From assembly GCA_018384375.1 (NCBI GenBank), contig JAHAYJ010000032.1, forward strand, positions 1 through 64,000: a stretch of DNA of 64,000 bases. Reading direction: 5' to 3'. Below the pieces are notes generated by a model. That model was not told the origin of the DNA. It worked only from the letters and a program-made list of their open reading frames with translations, and ran no database searches. Source of the DNA: Lachnospiraceae bacterium (lineage in GTDB: Bacteria > Bacillota > Clostridia > Lachnospirales > Lachnospiraceae). This document shows, one piece after another, positions 36,001 through 43,713 of the stretch. The translations under genes and the position numbers were made by a program. Positions within the stretch are counted from its first letter, which is position 1, and every line of letters starts with the position of its first letter.

Positions 36001-36299
36001 TGATTACGGCAGCGGGCATTCCTGCCACGAAGGTAAAGAAACTTTATGAGGGACGCCCAAATGTGGCTGATATGATTACCAACGGAGAAATTCAGCTGAT
36101 TGTTAATTCGCCGGTAGGGAAGGACAGCGTTAATGATGACAGCTATCTGCGCAAAGCGGCGATTAAAGCGAAGGTTCCTTATATCACAACCATTGCGGCG
36201 GCGAGAGCTACCGTTGAGGGCATTCATTATGTGAAGTCTCACAAAGGAAGCGAACTGAAATCTCTTCAGGAGCTACACAGTGAGATCCGGGAGAAATAG
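33075..36299 (+). CDS. carB: Carbamoyl-phosphate synthase large subunit
   Basis: ATP-dependent synthesis of carbamoyl phosphate for pyrimidines and arginine. The 1074-residue protein is full length. It has two homologous ATP-grasp halves (each beginning KVLIIGSGPIIIGQ or KIMILGGGPNRIGQ) with GGQ(S/T)xLNL motifs, an oligomerisation region between them, and a C-terminal MGS-type allosteric domain (ATGGTYDLITAAGI). The start is GTG 33075 with GGAGGA at 33062-33067; an in-frame ATG at 33036 lies in the promoter. The small glutaminase subunit carA is not adjacent, so it must be elsewhere. The next gene begins 1 bp after the stop. Confidence 0.97.
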   Translation: MPKRTDIHKVLIIGSGPIIIGQACEFDYSGTQACKALRKLGYEIVLVNSNPATIMTDPETADVTYIEPLNVERLEQIIAKERPDALLPNLGGQSGLNLCAELNQAGVLEKYGVKVIGVQVDAIERGEDRIAFKKTMNELGIEMARSEVAYSVEEALAIADQLGYPVVLRPAYTMGGAGGGLVYNKEELQTVCARGLQASLVGQVLVEESILGWEELELEVVRDADNNIITVCFIENIDPLGVHTGDSFCSAPMLTISEECQKRLQEQAYKIVESVQVIGGTNVQFAHDPVSDRIIVIEINPRTSRSSALASKATGFPIALVSAMLAAGLTLKDIPCGKYGTLDKYVPDGDYVVIKFARWAFEKFKGVEDKLGTQMRAVGEVMSIGKTYKEAFQKAIRSLETGRYGLGHVKNFDTLSKEELLKRLTTPSSERHFLMYEALRKGATVQEIFELTKVKTYFIEQMKELVEEEEALLKYKGSMPTDEMLITAKKDGFSDKYLSQLLEISEEKIRNRRMSLGVEEAWEGVHVSGTKNSAYYYSTYNAPDKNPVNTDKPKIMILGGGPNRIGQGIEFDYCCVHASLALKKLGFETIIVNCNPETVSTDYDTSDKLYFEPLTLEDVLSIYKKEKPLGVIAQFGGQTPLNLAADLEKNGVKILGTAPSVIDLAEDRDLFRAMMEKLEIPMPESGMAVNVEEAIAIANRIGYPVMVRPSYVLGGRGMEVVYDDESMTEYMNAAVGVTPDRPILIDRFLNHALECEADAISDGTHAFVPAVMEHIELAGIHSGDSACIIPSVHISPENVETIKEYTRKIAEEMHVKGLMNMQYAIENGKVFVLEANPRASRTVPLVSKVCNIRMVPLATDIITSEITGRPSPVADLKEQSIPYYGVKEAVFPFNMFQEVDPILGPEMRSTGEVLGLSRTYGEAFFKAQEAIQSRLPLEGTVLISVNRKDKEEVVEVAKGFAEDGFRIVATGGTYDLITAAGIPATKVKKLYEGRPNVADMITNGEIQLIVNSPVGKDSVNDDSYLRKAAIKAKVPYITTIAAARATVEGIHYVKSHKGSELKSLQELHSEIREK

Positions 36300-36300
36300 A

Positions 36301-37089
36301 ATGAGACATATTCCGCTGAAAAACGCATTTAATGTTCGTGATATGGGAGGATATCCCACAACAGACGGTAAAAGTACAAAATGGGGTATGCTGTATCGAA
36401 GTGATGCGCTATCTTCCCTGACAGAAGAGGATTGGCAGGTGCTGAAGGCCCGCAAAATTCATACGGTGATAGATCTGCGCAGCCTTTCAGAGATATCAGC
36501 AGCACCGGTGCAGGTACCGGAGGGAACGGAATATGATCACTTTTCCCTGATGCCGGAGATGGATAAATTGGGAATGGATTTTCGGGAAATGGGTACTGAG
36601 AAAATAATTGAAAGTATGAAGCTTGATTATGGGAAATCGCTGTTCCGGGGAGTCTCATGCTGCGCCCGCATTCTGGAGACTATCCTGAAAAGAAGTGAGG
36701 TGGGAAGTGTTCTTTTTATGTGCTCTGCAGGGAAGGACAGAACCGGAATCATTGCGGCACTCATTCTCTATCTGTGTGATGTTGTCAGAGAAGATATCAT
36801 TGCAGATTATATGGTCAGCAGTGTTTACAATACCAACGGCATCAATAGAAAAATCAAGGCCATGCCGGAAGAGATCAGAAAGCTTATCCCGGATCCCAGG
36901 CTGATTGACGACTGCCTGGATTCAAAGCCGGAGACCATGATGCAGCTGCTTTGCGAAATGGAAGCAGGGGATATCAGAACCGCGCTTGACAAGGCGGGTT
37001 TTTCGACTGCCTGTCAAAAGCAGTTGAAGGAAAAAATGACAGGTCTGGCAGAAGAAAATAATCATGAAAATATATTGACAAATAATTAA
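36301..37089 (+). CDS. Tyrosine-protein phosphatase (Y_phosphatase3 type)
   Basis: A 262-residue soluble phosphatase of the LipA/IphP-like family. It has the N-terminal NVRDMGGYPTTDG motif, LYRSDAL and VIDLRS, and the Cys-x5-Arg loop CSAGKDRTG (nucleophile Cys141). Members dephosphorylate tyrosine, serine or phosphoinositide substrates; many bacterial ones have unknown targets. ATG 36301 is one base after the carB stop, with GGGAG inside the carB end, so it is co-translated with carB. No functional link between the two is known to me. Confidence 0.93.
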   Translation: MRHIPLKNAFNVRDMGGYPTTDGKSTKWGMLYRSDALSSLTEEDWQVLKARKIHTVIDLRSLSEISAAPVQVPEGTEYDHFSLMPEMDKLGMDFREMGTEKIIESMKLDYGKSLFRGVSCCARILETILKRSEVGSVLFMCSAGKDRTGIIAALILYLCDVVREDIIADYMVSSVYNTNGINRKIKAMPEEIRKLIPDPRLIDDCLDSKPETMMQLLCEMEAGDIRTALDKAGFSTACQKQLKEKMTGLAEENNHENILTNN

Positions 37090-37113
37090 CGATATGCTAT
37101 GATCATCCTATCA

Positions 37114-37243
37114 GATAAAAGGGAGTAGCTTATATCCCGGGATATATTTGAAACGTCAGGACGATGATAGCATCCGTTTCAAATCAGGCAAACTGTAGCA
37201 AGACTTTTATCGTAGCGTAAATGCTGCGGGAAAGTCTTTTTTT
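37114..37243 (+). promoter_or_regulatory. yybP-ykoY (Mn2+) riboswitch with terminator, upstream of hflKC
   Basis: The aptamer starts GATAAAAGGGAGTAGC (37114-37129) and ends GTAGCAAGACTTTTATC (37195-37211). This matches the conserved GGGGAGTAGC ... AGCAAGACC core of the yybP-ykoY class, which binds Mn2+. P1 pairs GATAAAAG with CTTTTATC perfectly. The expression platform is a terminator whose 5' arm AAGACTTT (37200-37207) overlaps P1 and pairs with AAAGTCTT (37231-37238) before a T run. Ligand binding would hold P1 and block the terminator, an ON switch. The downstream genes are hflK and hflC. Confidence 0.88.
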
Positions 37244-37277
37244 ATGCGAATGGAAACTTTGTTTCCGCAGCATTTAC
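37217..37277 (+). repeat. 13-bp inverted repeat overlapping the riboswitch terminator
   Basis: GTAAATGCTGCGG (37217-37229) and CCGCAGCATTTAC (37265-37277) are perfectly complementary. The first arm lies in the loop of the riboswitch terminator, the second just before the hflK ribosome binding site. The long-range stem encloses the terminator 3' arm and T run, and could act as an alternative fold. Confidence 0.7.
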
Positions 37278-37298
37278 CAAAACAAAGGAGGAAAAGAT

Positions 37299-38378
37299 AT
37301 GTTCGGAAAGAAACCAAACAATGTTTATGAACAAAAGGAGCCGGGAAGAATGGGGACAACCATCGGCAAAATTGCAGGAATCGTAGTGGGATTTTTTGTT
37401 GTGATCTACCTGCTTGCAGGAAGCATTTATTCTTTGAAGGAGAATGAATACGCGGTAATCAGTACCTTTGGGGTACCTAAGGTTGTGGAGCAGTCCGGTA
37501 TTCACTTTAAGGTTCCTTACGTGCAGAGAATGCGTAAGGTGCCTAAGACCATCAACGGATTTCCCATTGGCTATCGCGCAGACACAGATGAATCTGTGGA
37601 CTCTGAATCCTTTATGATTACCAGGGATTACAATTTCGTGAATGTGGACTTTTATGTGGAATATAGAGTGACTGATCCGGTCAAATATCTTTATGCATCG
37701 GAAAGCCCGGTAGATATTCTGAAAATGCTCACCCAGAGCTATATCAGAGATACCATCGGCTTATATGATGTAGACAGTGTGATCACCACAGGAAAGAATG
37801 AGATTCAGGCATCGATTAAGGAAAAGATCGTCGGGCGTCTGGAACAGGAGGATATCGGTGTCCAGCTGGTGAACATTACCATACAGGATGCAGAACCGCC
37901 TACCCAGGAGGTTATCAGTGCTTTCAAAAATGTAGAAAATGCAAAGCAGGGAAAGGAAACCTCCATCAATAAGGCAAACCAGAAGAGAAACGAGGATATT
38001 CCGGCAGCCAGAGCACAGGTGGATGAAACCTTAAAGACGGCACAGGCGCAGGCCGAGGAGAGAATCAATGAGGCAAAGGGACAGGTGGCAAGGCTGAATG
38101 AGCTCTATGCGGAATATCAGAAGTATCCTCTGATCACCAAGCAGAGAATGTTCTATGAGACAATGGAAGATATTCTTCCCGATATGAAGGTGATCATTGA
38201 AAAGAGTGACGGCTCCACCCAGACTATGCTTCCGCTTGAGTCCTTTGTGGATCTATCTGCAGCAGAAGGAACCGGAGGGAATGCAGGGGCAGGAGGCCTT
38301 GGCACATCCTACGGAGCAACATCCGGAAGCTATGGAGGCAGTGACACAGAGAATACAGAAGAAACAATAGAAGAATAA
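37299..38378 (+). CDS. hflK: SPFH/band-7 protein HflK-like
   Basis: A 359-residue membrane protein. One N-terminal helix (about 25-47) precedes a band-7/SPFH domain (about 50-215: LKENEYAVISTFGVPKVVEQ, ITRDYNFVNVDFYVEYRVTD, EQEDIGVQLVNITIQDAEPP). A long coiled coil (about 225-290) and a Gly/Ser-rich C terminus (about 320-359) follow. With HflC it forms a cage that, in E. coli, surrounds the FtsH protease. ATG 37299 has AAAGGAGG; an in-frame ATG at 37221 lies in the riboswitch leader. FtsH is not nearby. Control by a Mn2+ riboswitch is the notable feature. Confidence 0.93.
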   Translation: MFGKKPNNVYEQKEPGRMGTTIGKIAGIVVGFFVVIYLLAGSIYSLKENEYAVISTFGVPKVVEQSGIHFKVPYVQRMRKVPKTINGFPIGYRADTDESVDSESFMITRDYNFVNVDFYVEYRVTDPVKYLYASESPVDILKMLTQSYIRDTIGLYDVDSVITTGKNEIQASIKEKIVGRLEQEDIGVQLVNITIQDAEPPTQEVISAFKNVENAKQGKETSINKANQKRNEDIPAARAQVDETLKTAQAQAEERINEAKGQVARLNELYAEYQKYPLITKQRMFYETMEDILPDMKVIIEKSDGSTQTMLPLESFVDLSAAEGTGGNAGAGGLGTSYGATSGSYGGSDTENTEETIEE

Positions 38379-38400
38379 GCAGGAAAGAGAGGAACAAACG

Positions 38401-39264
38401 ATGAAGAAAAAGTCAGTTTTTATAGTTGCAGCCATAGTCTTACTGGCACTTTTTATCATAGATTCCAGTATGGTAGTTACCAACCCGAACGAATATACGG
38501 TGATCAAGCAGTTTGGGAGAATTGAAAGTATCCGTCAGGAGCCGGGACTGAGCATGAAGATTCCCTTTATCCAGACAACGGAGAAAATTGAGAACGAGGT
38601 GCTTCTGTATGACCTCGCAGTCAGTGATGTGATGACCAAGGATAAAAAATCCATGATCGCAGACTGCTTTGTATTATGGAAGATTGAGGATCCCTATAAA
38701 TATACCCAGACCTTAAGTGCCCAGAAGAGCAATGCAGAATTCCGTATTGATACCATTACCTATAACAGTCTGAAAAATGTGATCAGCAGTCTGAGCCAGG
38801 AGGAAGTGATCAGCGGACGTGACGGGGAGCTTGCAAAGGCAATACAGGACAATATCGGGGATACCCTGGAGCAGTACGGAATTGAGCTTCTCGCAGTGGA
38901 GACCAAATCCCTGGATCTTCCAGATGAAAACAAGAATGCGGTCTATGAGCGTATGATTTCCGAAAGAAATAATATTGCAGCTACCTACAAGGCAGAGGGC
39001 GAGGAGGAAGCAAAGGAAATTTCCAACAATACCAATGCGGAGATCATCGTGATGCAGTCAGAGGCAGATGCCCAGGCGGAGGAGATCATTGCAAAGGGTG
39101 AGGCAGAATACATGCGTATCTTAAGCGAAGCCTATAACGATCCGGAGAAGGCTGATTTCTATATTTTCCTTCGTTCCCTGGATGCAGCCAAGGCGACAAT
39201 GACGGGAAATAATAAGACGCTCATTATTGATGAAACATCGCCGATTGCTCAGATATTCTATTAA
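38401..39264 (+). CDS. hflC: SPFH/band-7 protein HflC-like
   Basis: A 287-residue partner of HflK. The N-terminal helix (about 5-22) is followed by an SPFH domain (about 25-185: VTNPNEYTVIKQFGRIESIR, AVSDVMTKDKKSMIADCFVL, QYGIELLAVETKSLDLPDEN). A coiled coil (about 190-245: EGEEEAKEISNNTNAEIIVM) and a conserved C-terminal FYIFLRSLDA region follow. It starts 22 bp after hflK with AAAGAGAGG before the ATG. HflKC modulates membrane-protein quality control; in Firmicutes its role is little studied. Confidence 0.94.
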   Translation: MKKKSVFIVAAIVLLALFIIDSSMVVTNPNEYTVIKQFGRIESIRQEPGLSMKIPFIQTTEKIENEVLLYDLAVSDVMTKDKKSMIADCFVLWKIEDPYKYTQTLSAQKSNAEFRIDTITYNSLKNVISSLSQEEVISGRDGELAKAIQDNIGDTLEQYGIELLAVETKSLDLPDENKNAVYERMISERNNIAATYKAEGEEEAKEISNNTNAEIIVMQSEADAQAEEIIAKGEAEYMRILSEAYNDPEKADFYIFLRSLDAAKATMTGNNKTLIIDETSPIAQIFY

Positions 39265-39269
39265 ATCCA

Positions 39270-39329
39270 TTGCAAAAATAAATGCCCTATGTTATAATGA
39301 AAAAGTCGCAAATGATAAAAAATTAACAA
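39270..39329 (+). promoter_or_regulatory. Promoter and Rex-like operator of the butyrate operon
   Basis: TTGCAA (39270-39275), 17-bp spacer, TATAAT (39293-39298). At 39312-39329 lies ATGATAA-AAAA-TTAACAA, which matches the Rex consensus TTGTTAA-N4-TTAACAA at 12 of 14 positions with one perfect half-site. It lies just downstream of the start point, suitable for repression relieved by high NADH. Rex control of this operon is known in other Clostridia. Confidence 0.65.
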
Positions 39330-39378
39330 TCATTGCGAAGCATAAAAATAACTGTTTATCAAACGGAGGAAAGAGATA

Positions 39379-40563
39379 ATGGCAAAGAAAGTAGTTTTGG
39401 CCGGCGCATGCCGTACTGCTATCGGTACTATGGGTGGTTCTTTAAGCACAACACCTGCTGCAGAACTCGGCGCAATTGTAATTAAGGAAGCTTTAAACAG
39501 AGCAGGTGTAGCACCTGAACAGGTTGACCAGGTTTACATGGGCTGTGTAATCCAGGCAGGACAGGGACAGAATGTTGCCCGTCAGGCATCTATCAAGGCT
39601 GGTCTTCCGATTGAAGTACCGGCTGTTACCATGAACGTTGTTTGTGGTTCCGGTCTTAACTGTGTGAACCAGGCTGCACAGATGATCATGGCCGGTGATG
39701 CTGATATCGTAGTAGCCGGTGGTATGGAAAATATGTCCATGGCTCCTTATGCAGTTCCTCAGGCACGTTTCGGATATAGAATGAACAACGGTGTTCTGGT
39801 TGACACCATGATCAAGGATGCTCTTTGGGATGCATTCAATGACTATCATATGATCACAACAGCAGACAATATCTGCAGAGAATGGGGACTTACAAGAGAA
39901 GAGCTTGATGAGTTTGCATTAAAGAGCCAGCAGAAGGCTGAGGAAGCGCAGAAGAACGGTGCATTCGACGCAGAAATCGTACCTGTTATGGTTAAGAAGA
40001 AAAAAGAAATGATTGAATTTAAGGTGGATGAAGGCCCTCGTGCAGGTTCTACCATTGAAGGTCTTGCAAAGCTTCGCCCGATCAATCCCGATGGATTTGT
40101 TACGGCAGGTAACGCATCCGGAATCAATGACGGTGCAGCAGCGATCGTTGTTATGAGCGAAGAGAAGGCAAAAGAGCTGGGTGTTAAGCCTATGGCTACC
40201 TTTGTAGCAGGTGCTCTTGCAGGTGTAAGACCCGAGGTTATGGGTATCGGTCCTGTGGCTTCTACAAAGAAGGTTATGGCAAAGACAGGAATGAAGATCG
40301 AAGACTTTGATATCATCGAGGCAAACGAAGCATTTGCAGCACAGTCTGTTGCAGTTGGTAAGGAGCTTGGCATTGATGTTGACAAGCAGCTCAATCCTAA
40401 CGGCGGTGCAATTGCACTGGGACATCCTGTGGGAGCTTCAGGCTGCCGTATCCTTGTAACACTGCTTCACGAGATGCAGGCTAAGGGTGCTAAGACCGGT
40501 CTTGCAACCCTGTGTATCGGCGGTGGTATGGGATGCTCTACAATCGTTAAGATCGAAGATTAA
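39379..40563 (+). CDS. thl: Acetyl-CoA acetyltransferase (thiolase)
   Basis: Condenses two acetyl-CoA to acetoacetyl-CoA, the first step of butyrate formation. The 394-residue protein has the nucleophile Cys89 in VVCGSGLNC, the [11 protein letters not shown] motif, the base His in GHPVGASG, and the second Cys in [11 protein letters not shown] 39379 follows GGAGGAAAGAGATA. It leads the operon thl-crt-hbd-bcd-etfB-etfA. A second thiolase at 57.3 kb is very similar, particularly at the N terminus. Confidence 0.97.
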   Translation: MAKKVVLAGACRTAIGTMGGSLSTTPAAELGAIVIKEALNRAGVAPEQVDQVYMGCVIQAGQGQNVARQASIKAGLPIEVPAVTMNVVCGSGLNCVNQAAQMIMAGDADIVVAGGMENMSMAPYAVPQARFGYRMNNGVLVDTMIKDALWDAFNDYHMITTADNICREWGLTREELDEFALKSQQKAEEAQKNGAFDAEIVPVMVKKKKEMIEFKVDEGPRAGSTIEGLAKLRPINPDGFVTAGNASGINDGAAAIVVMSEEKAKELGVKPMATFVAGALAGVRPEVMGIGPVASTKKVMAKTGMKIEDFDIIEANEAFAAQSVAVGKELGIDVDKQLNPNGGAIALGHPVGASGCRILVTLLHEMQAKGAKTGLATLCIGGGMGCSTIVKIED

Positions 40564-40582
40564 TTTAGTAAGCTGGAATAAG

Positions 40583-40616
40583 GATAAGCAGACTTAAGCT
40601 TTTAGGTCTGCTTATC
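40583..40616 (+). other. Intercistronic hairpin between thl and crt
   Basis: Perfect 11-bp arms GATAAGCAGAC (40583-40593) / GTCTGCTTATC (40606-40616) with a 12-nt loop and no T run. In an operon this is more likely an mRNA stability or processing element than a terminator. It might set a high thl to crt ratio. Confidence 0.6.
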
Positions 40617-40669
40617 GGAATGTCTGGGATATTGTAAGAATGAAGATGAAAGAAAAGGAGTAACGAAAA

Positions 40670-41455
40670 ATGGAATTTATCGTATACGAGCAAAAGGGCG
40701 CATACGGCATTATCACAATCAGCCGTGAAAAGGCGCTGAACGCACTGAACTCACAGGTACTTGAGGAGCTTGATGCAACTCTTGATGCAGTAAATCTGGA
40801 TGAGGTAAGATGTCTGATCTTAACCGGTGCCGGACAGAAGTCCTTCGTAGCCGGTGCTGATATCGGTGAAATGAGCACATTGACAAAGGCTGAAGGCGAA
40901 GCCTTCGGTAAGAAGGGAAATGATGTATTCCGCAAGCTGGAAACATTCCCCATTCCTGTGATCGCAGCAATAAACGGCTTTGCACTGGGCGGGGGCTGTG
41001 AAATTTCCATGAGCTGTGATATCAGAATCTGTTCTGACAACGCTGTTTTCGGACAGCCAGAGGTTGGTCTCGGAATCACACCGGGCTTTGGCGGAACCCA
41101 GAGACTTGCCCGTCTTGTAGGAGCCGGCATGGCAAAGCAGATGATTTATACAGCCAGAAACATCAAGGCTGACGAAGCATACAGAATCGGCTTAGTAAAT
41201 GCGGTTTATACCCAGGAAGAGTTAATGCCTGCAGCAGAGAAGATGGCAGCAGGAATTGCAAAGAATGCGCCTATCGCTGTCCGCAACTGCAAGAAGGCTA
41301 TCAATGAAGGCCTCGATGTCGATATGGATCAGGCAATCGTGATCGAAGAGAAGCTTTTTGGTGACTGCTTCGAGACCGAGGACCAGAAGTATGGCATGGC
41401 ATTCTTCCTTGACAAGAACAAGGAAAAGGTAAAGGAACCCTTTAAAAACTGCTAG
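40670..41455 (+). CDS. crt: 3-hydroxybutyryl-CoA dehydratase (crotonase)
   Basis: Removes water from 3-hydroxybutyryl-CoA to give crotonyl-CoA. The 261-residue enoyl-CoA hydratase-fold protein shows the oxyanion-hole segments FVAGADIGEM and AINGFALGGGCE. The catalytic glutamates lie in GGGCEISMSCD and FGQPEVGLGITPGFGGTQRL. The C terminus is KEKVKEPFKNC. ATG 40670 follows AAAAGGAGTAACGAAAA. Third step of the butyryl-CoA pathway encoded in this operon. Confidence 0.97.
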   Translation: MEFIVYEQKGAYGIITISREKALNALNSQVLEELDATLDAVNLDEVRCLILTGAGQKSFVAGADIGEMSTLTKAEGEAFGKKGNDVFRKLETFPIPVIAAINGFALGGGCEISMSCDIRICSDNAVFGQPEVGLGITPGFGGTQRLARLVGAGMAKQMIYTARNIKADEAYRIGLVNAVYTQEELMPAAEKMAAGIAKNAPIAVRNCKKAINEGLDVDMDQAIVIEEKLFGDCFETEDQKYGMAFFLDKNKEKVKEPFKNC

Positions 41456-41524
41456 AAGGATATCGGATTTCATACTGCATGAGCAGTAAAAATACAAATC
41501 AATAAATTTTAGGAGGATTTTAAA

Positions 41525-42397
41525 ATGAAAGTAGGCATTATTGGTGCTGGTACCATGGGACAGGGCATTGCAAAGGCATTTGCCCAGGTTGACGGATATG
41601 AGGTTGCTCTCTGCGATATTAAGCAGGAGTGGGCTGAAGGCGGAAAGGCCAAGATTGAAAAGGGCTATGCTAAGCTCGTTGAAAAAGGGAAAATGACACA
41701 GGAGGCAGTAGATGCCATTCTTGCTAAGATCACTCCCGGACTGAAGGAGAATCTTTGTGCAGACTGTGACCTGATCGTAGAAGCAGCATTTGAAAATATG
41801 GAAGTGAAGAAGACAACCTTTGCTGAACTGGACAAGATTGCAAAGCCCGAATGTGTATTTGCATCCAACACTTCCAGTCTTTCCATCACAGAGATTGGAA
41901 ATGGCTTGAACCGTCCGATGATCGGTATGCATTTCTTCAACCCGGCAGACCGCATGAAGTTGGTTGAGGTAATTGCAGGTGTGAACACTCCCGTAGAGAC
42001 AGTAGATACAATTAAGAAGATCTCTGAGGAAATCGGCAAGACACCGGTTCAGGTAAATGAAGCAGCAGGCTTTGTTGTAAACCGTATTCTTGTTCCGATG
42101 ATCAATGAAGCTGCTTTCATCAAAATGGAAGGTGTTTCTGATGTTGCAGGTATCGATGCTGCTATGAAGCTTGGCGCAAATCATCCCATGGGTCCCCTGG
42201 AACTGGGCGATTTCATTGGTCTTGATATCTGCCTTGCTATTATGGATGTCCTTTATAATGAGACCGGTGACAGCAAATACCGTGCATGTCCTCTTCTTCG
42301 TAAGATGGTTCGCGGTGGTAATCTTGGTGTTAAGAGCGGTAAGGGCTTCTATATTTACAATGCAGACAGAACCAAGACCCCTGTTGATGCTCAATAA
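41525..42397 (+). CDS. hbd: 3-hydroxybutyryl-CoA dehydrogenase
   Basis: NAD(P)H-dependent reduction of acetoacetyl-CoA to 3-hydroxybutyryl-CoA. The 290-residue protein has the N-terminal Rossmann motif GIIGAGTMGQGIA, the catalytic His in GMHFFNPADRMKLVEV, and the C-terminal 3HCDH domain (AAGFVVNRILVPMINEA, NHPMGPLELGDFIGLD). ATG 41525 follows TTAGGAGGATTTTAAA. It lies between crt and bcd, the usual clostridial order. Confidence 0.97.
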   Translation: MKVGIIGAGTMGQGIAKAFAQVDGYEVALCDIKQEWAEGGKAKIEKGYAKLVEKGKMTQEAVDAILAKITPGLKENLCADCDLIVEAAFENMEVKKTTFAELDKIAKPECVFASNTSSLSITEIGNGLNRPMIGMHFFNPADRMKLVEVIAGVNTPVETVDTIKKISEEIGKTPVQVNEAAGFVVNRILVPMINEAAFIKMEGVSDVAGIDAAMKLGANHPMGPLELGDFIGLDICLAIMDVLYNETGDSKYRACPLLRKMVRGGNLGVKSGKGFYIYNADRTKTPVDAQ

Positions 42398-42433
42398 TAA
42401 AAATTTATCATATTAAATGGAGGAATTAAAATC

Positions 42434-43588
42434 ATGGATTTTATGTTAGACAAAAAACATGAAATGGCAAGAACTCTTTTCAAAGAGTTTGCAGAAAAAG
42501 AAGTAAAGCCTCTGGCACAGGAAGTTGATGAGACAGAAGTGTTCCCCAGAGGAACTGTTGAGAAGATGGCTAAGGCCGGTTTCCTAGGAATTCCTGTTCC
42601 GAAGGAGTACGGCGGACAGGGCTGTGATCCTCTTACCTATGCAATGTGTGTAGAGGAGCTTTCCAAGGTTTGCGGTACAACAGGCGTTATTGTATCTGCT
42701 CATACATCACTTTGCTGTGATCCTATCCAGACCTACGGTACAGAAGAGCAGAAACAGAAATATCTGGTTCCCCTTGCAAAGGGTGAGAAGCTTGGTGCAT
42801 TTGGTCTGACAGAGCCCGGAGCAGGTACCGATGCACAGGGACAGCAGACAAAGGCTGTTTTGGATGGAGATGAATGGGTACTGAACGGTTCCAAGATTTT
42901 CATCACAAACGGTAAGGAAGCTGACGTTTATGTTATCTTTGCTGTAACAAGCGTTGTAACAGATGCTAAGGGCAGAAGCAAGAAGATGATTTCTGCATTT
43001 ATCGTAGAAAAAGGAACACCCGGATTTACCTTTGGTACCAAGGAAAAGAAAATGGGTATCCGTGGTTCATCCACTTATGAATTAATCTTTACAGATTGCC
43101 GTATTCCTAAGGAAAATCTGCTAGGTCAGGAAGGCAAGGGCTTCGGTATTGCTATGCATACCCTGGATGGCGGACGTATCGGTATCGCTGCACAGGCACT
43201 TGGTCTTGCAGAAGGCGCATTAGAAAGAACAATCGAGTATGTAAAGGAAAGAAAGCAGTTCGGAAGAGCAATCGGTGCTTTCCAGAATACACAGTTCCAG
43301 ATCGCAGATATGGCTACTAAGGTTCAGGCAGCGCAGTACATGGTTTACAGAGCAGCTATGGCTAAGGCAACCCAGAAGTCCTATACGGTTGAAGCAGCTC
43401 AGGCTAAGTTATATGCTGCTGAGGTTGCTATGGAGGTTACAACCAAGGCTGTACAGCTTCACGGCGGTTACGGTTATATCAGAGAATATGACGTTGAGCG
43501 TATGATGCGTGATGCTAAGATTACCGAGATCTACGAAGGTACATCTGAGGTACAGAGAATGGTTATCTCCGGTGCACTGCTTAAGTAA
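42434..43588 (+). CDS. bcd: Butyryl-CoA dehydrogenase
   Basis: FAD enzyme that reduces crotonyl-CoA to butyryl-CoA. With EtfAB it forms the electron-bifurcating complex that also reduces ferredoxin with NADH. The 384-residue acyl-CoA dehydrogenase has FGLTEPGAGTDA, QGKGFG-like GQEGKGFGIAMHTLDGGRIG, and the base glutamate in EIYEGTSEVQRM. ATG 42434 follows TGGAGGAATTAAAATC. The following 125 bp before etfB is longer than other gaps in the operon. Confidence 0.97.
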   Translation: MDFMLDKKHEMARTLFKEFAEKEVKPLAQEVDETEVFPRGTVEKMAKAGFLGIPVPKEYGGQGCDPLTYAMCVEELSKVCGTTGVIVSAHTSLCCDPIQTYGTEEQKQKYLVPLAKGEKLGAFGLTEPGAGTDAQGQQTKAVLDGDEWVLNGSKIFITNGKEADVYVIFAVTSVVTDAKGRSKKMISAFIVEKGTPGFTFGTKEKKMGIRGSSTYELIFTDCRIPKENLLGQEGKGFGIAMHTLDGGRIGIAAQALGLAEGALERTIEYVKERKQFGRAIGAFQNTQFQIADMATKVQAAQYMVYRAAMAKATQKSYTVEAAQAKLYAAEVAMEVTTKAVQLHGGYGYIREYDVERMMRDAKITEIYEGTSEVQRMVISGALLK

Positions 43589-43657
43589 GACGGCTTGAAA
43601 TTTGGATTGAACAGCTGCACAGCTTGCAGTGACAGATGTGCAGGAGGAGATTTTTGC

Positions 43658-43699
43658 ATGCCGGCTTTAGACGGCACGCACAGAAAAAATAGAAAATAA
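43658..43699 (+). other. Possible 13-codon ORF between bcd and etfB
   Basis: ATG 43658 to TAA 43699 encodes MPALDGTHRKNRK, with AGGAGGAG at 43642-43649 at ideal spacing. The etfB ribosome binding site follows directly. It could couple translation into etfB, or be a relic of an earlier start. Nothing else supports a functional peptide. Confidence 0.25.
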
Positions 43700-43713
43700 G
43701 GAGAGATAATACA

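Noticed and set aside
37221-37298. N-terminal extension of HflK
   Set aside because: It lies within the riboswitch terminator; ATG 37299 has a strong ribosome binding site.
41222-42394. 390-codon open frame on the minus strand across crt-hbd
   Set aside because: It lies opposite strongly supported butyrate genes, has Cys/Leu-rich composition typical of an antisense shadow, and matches no family.
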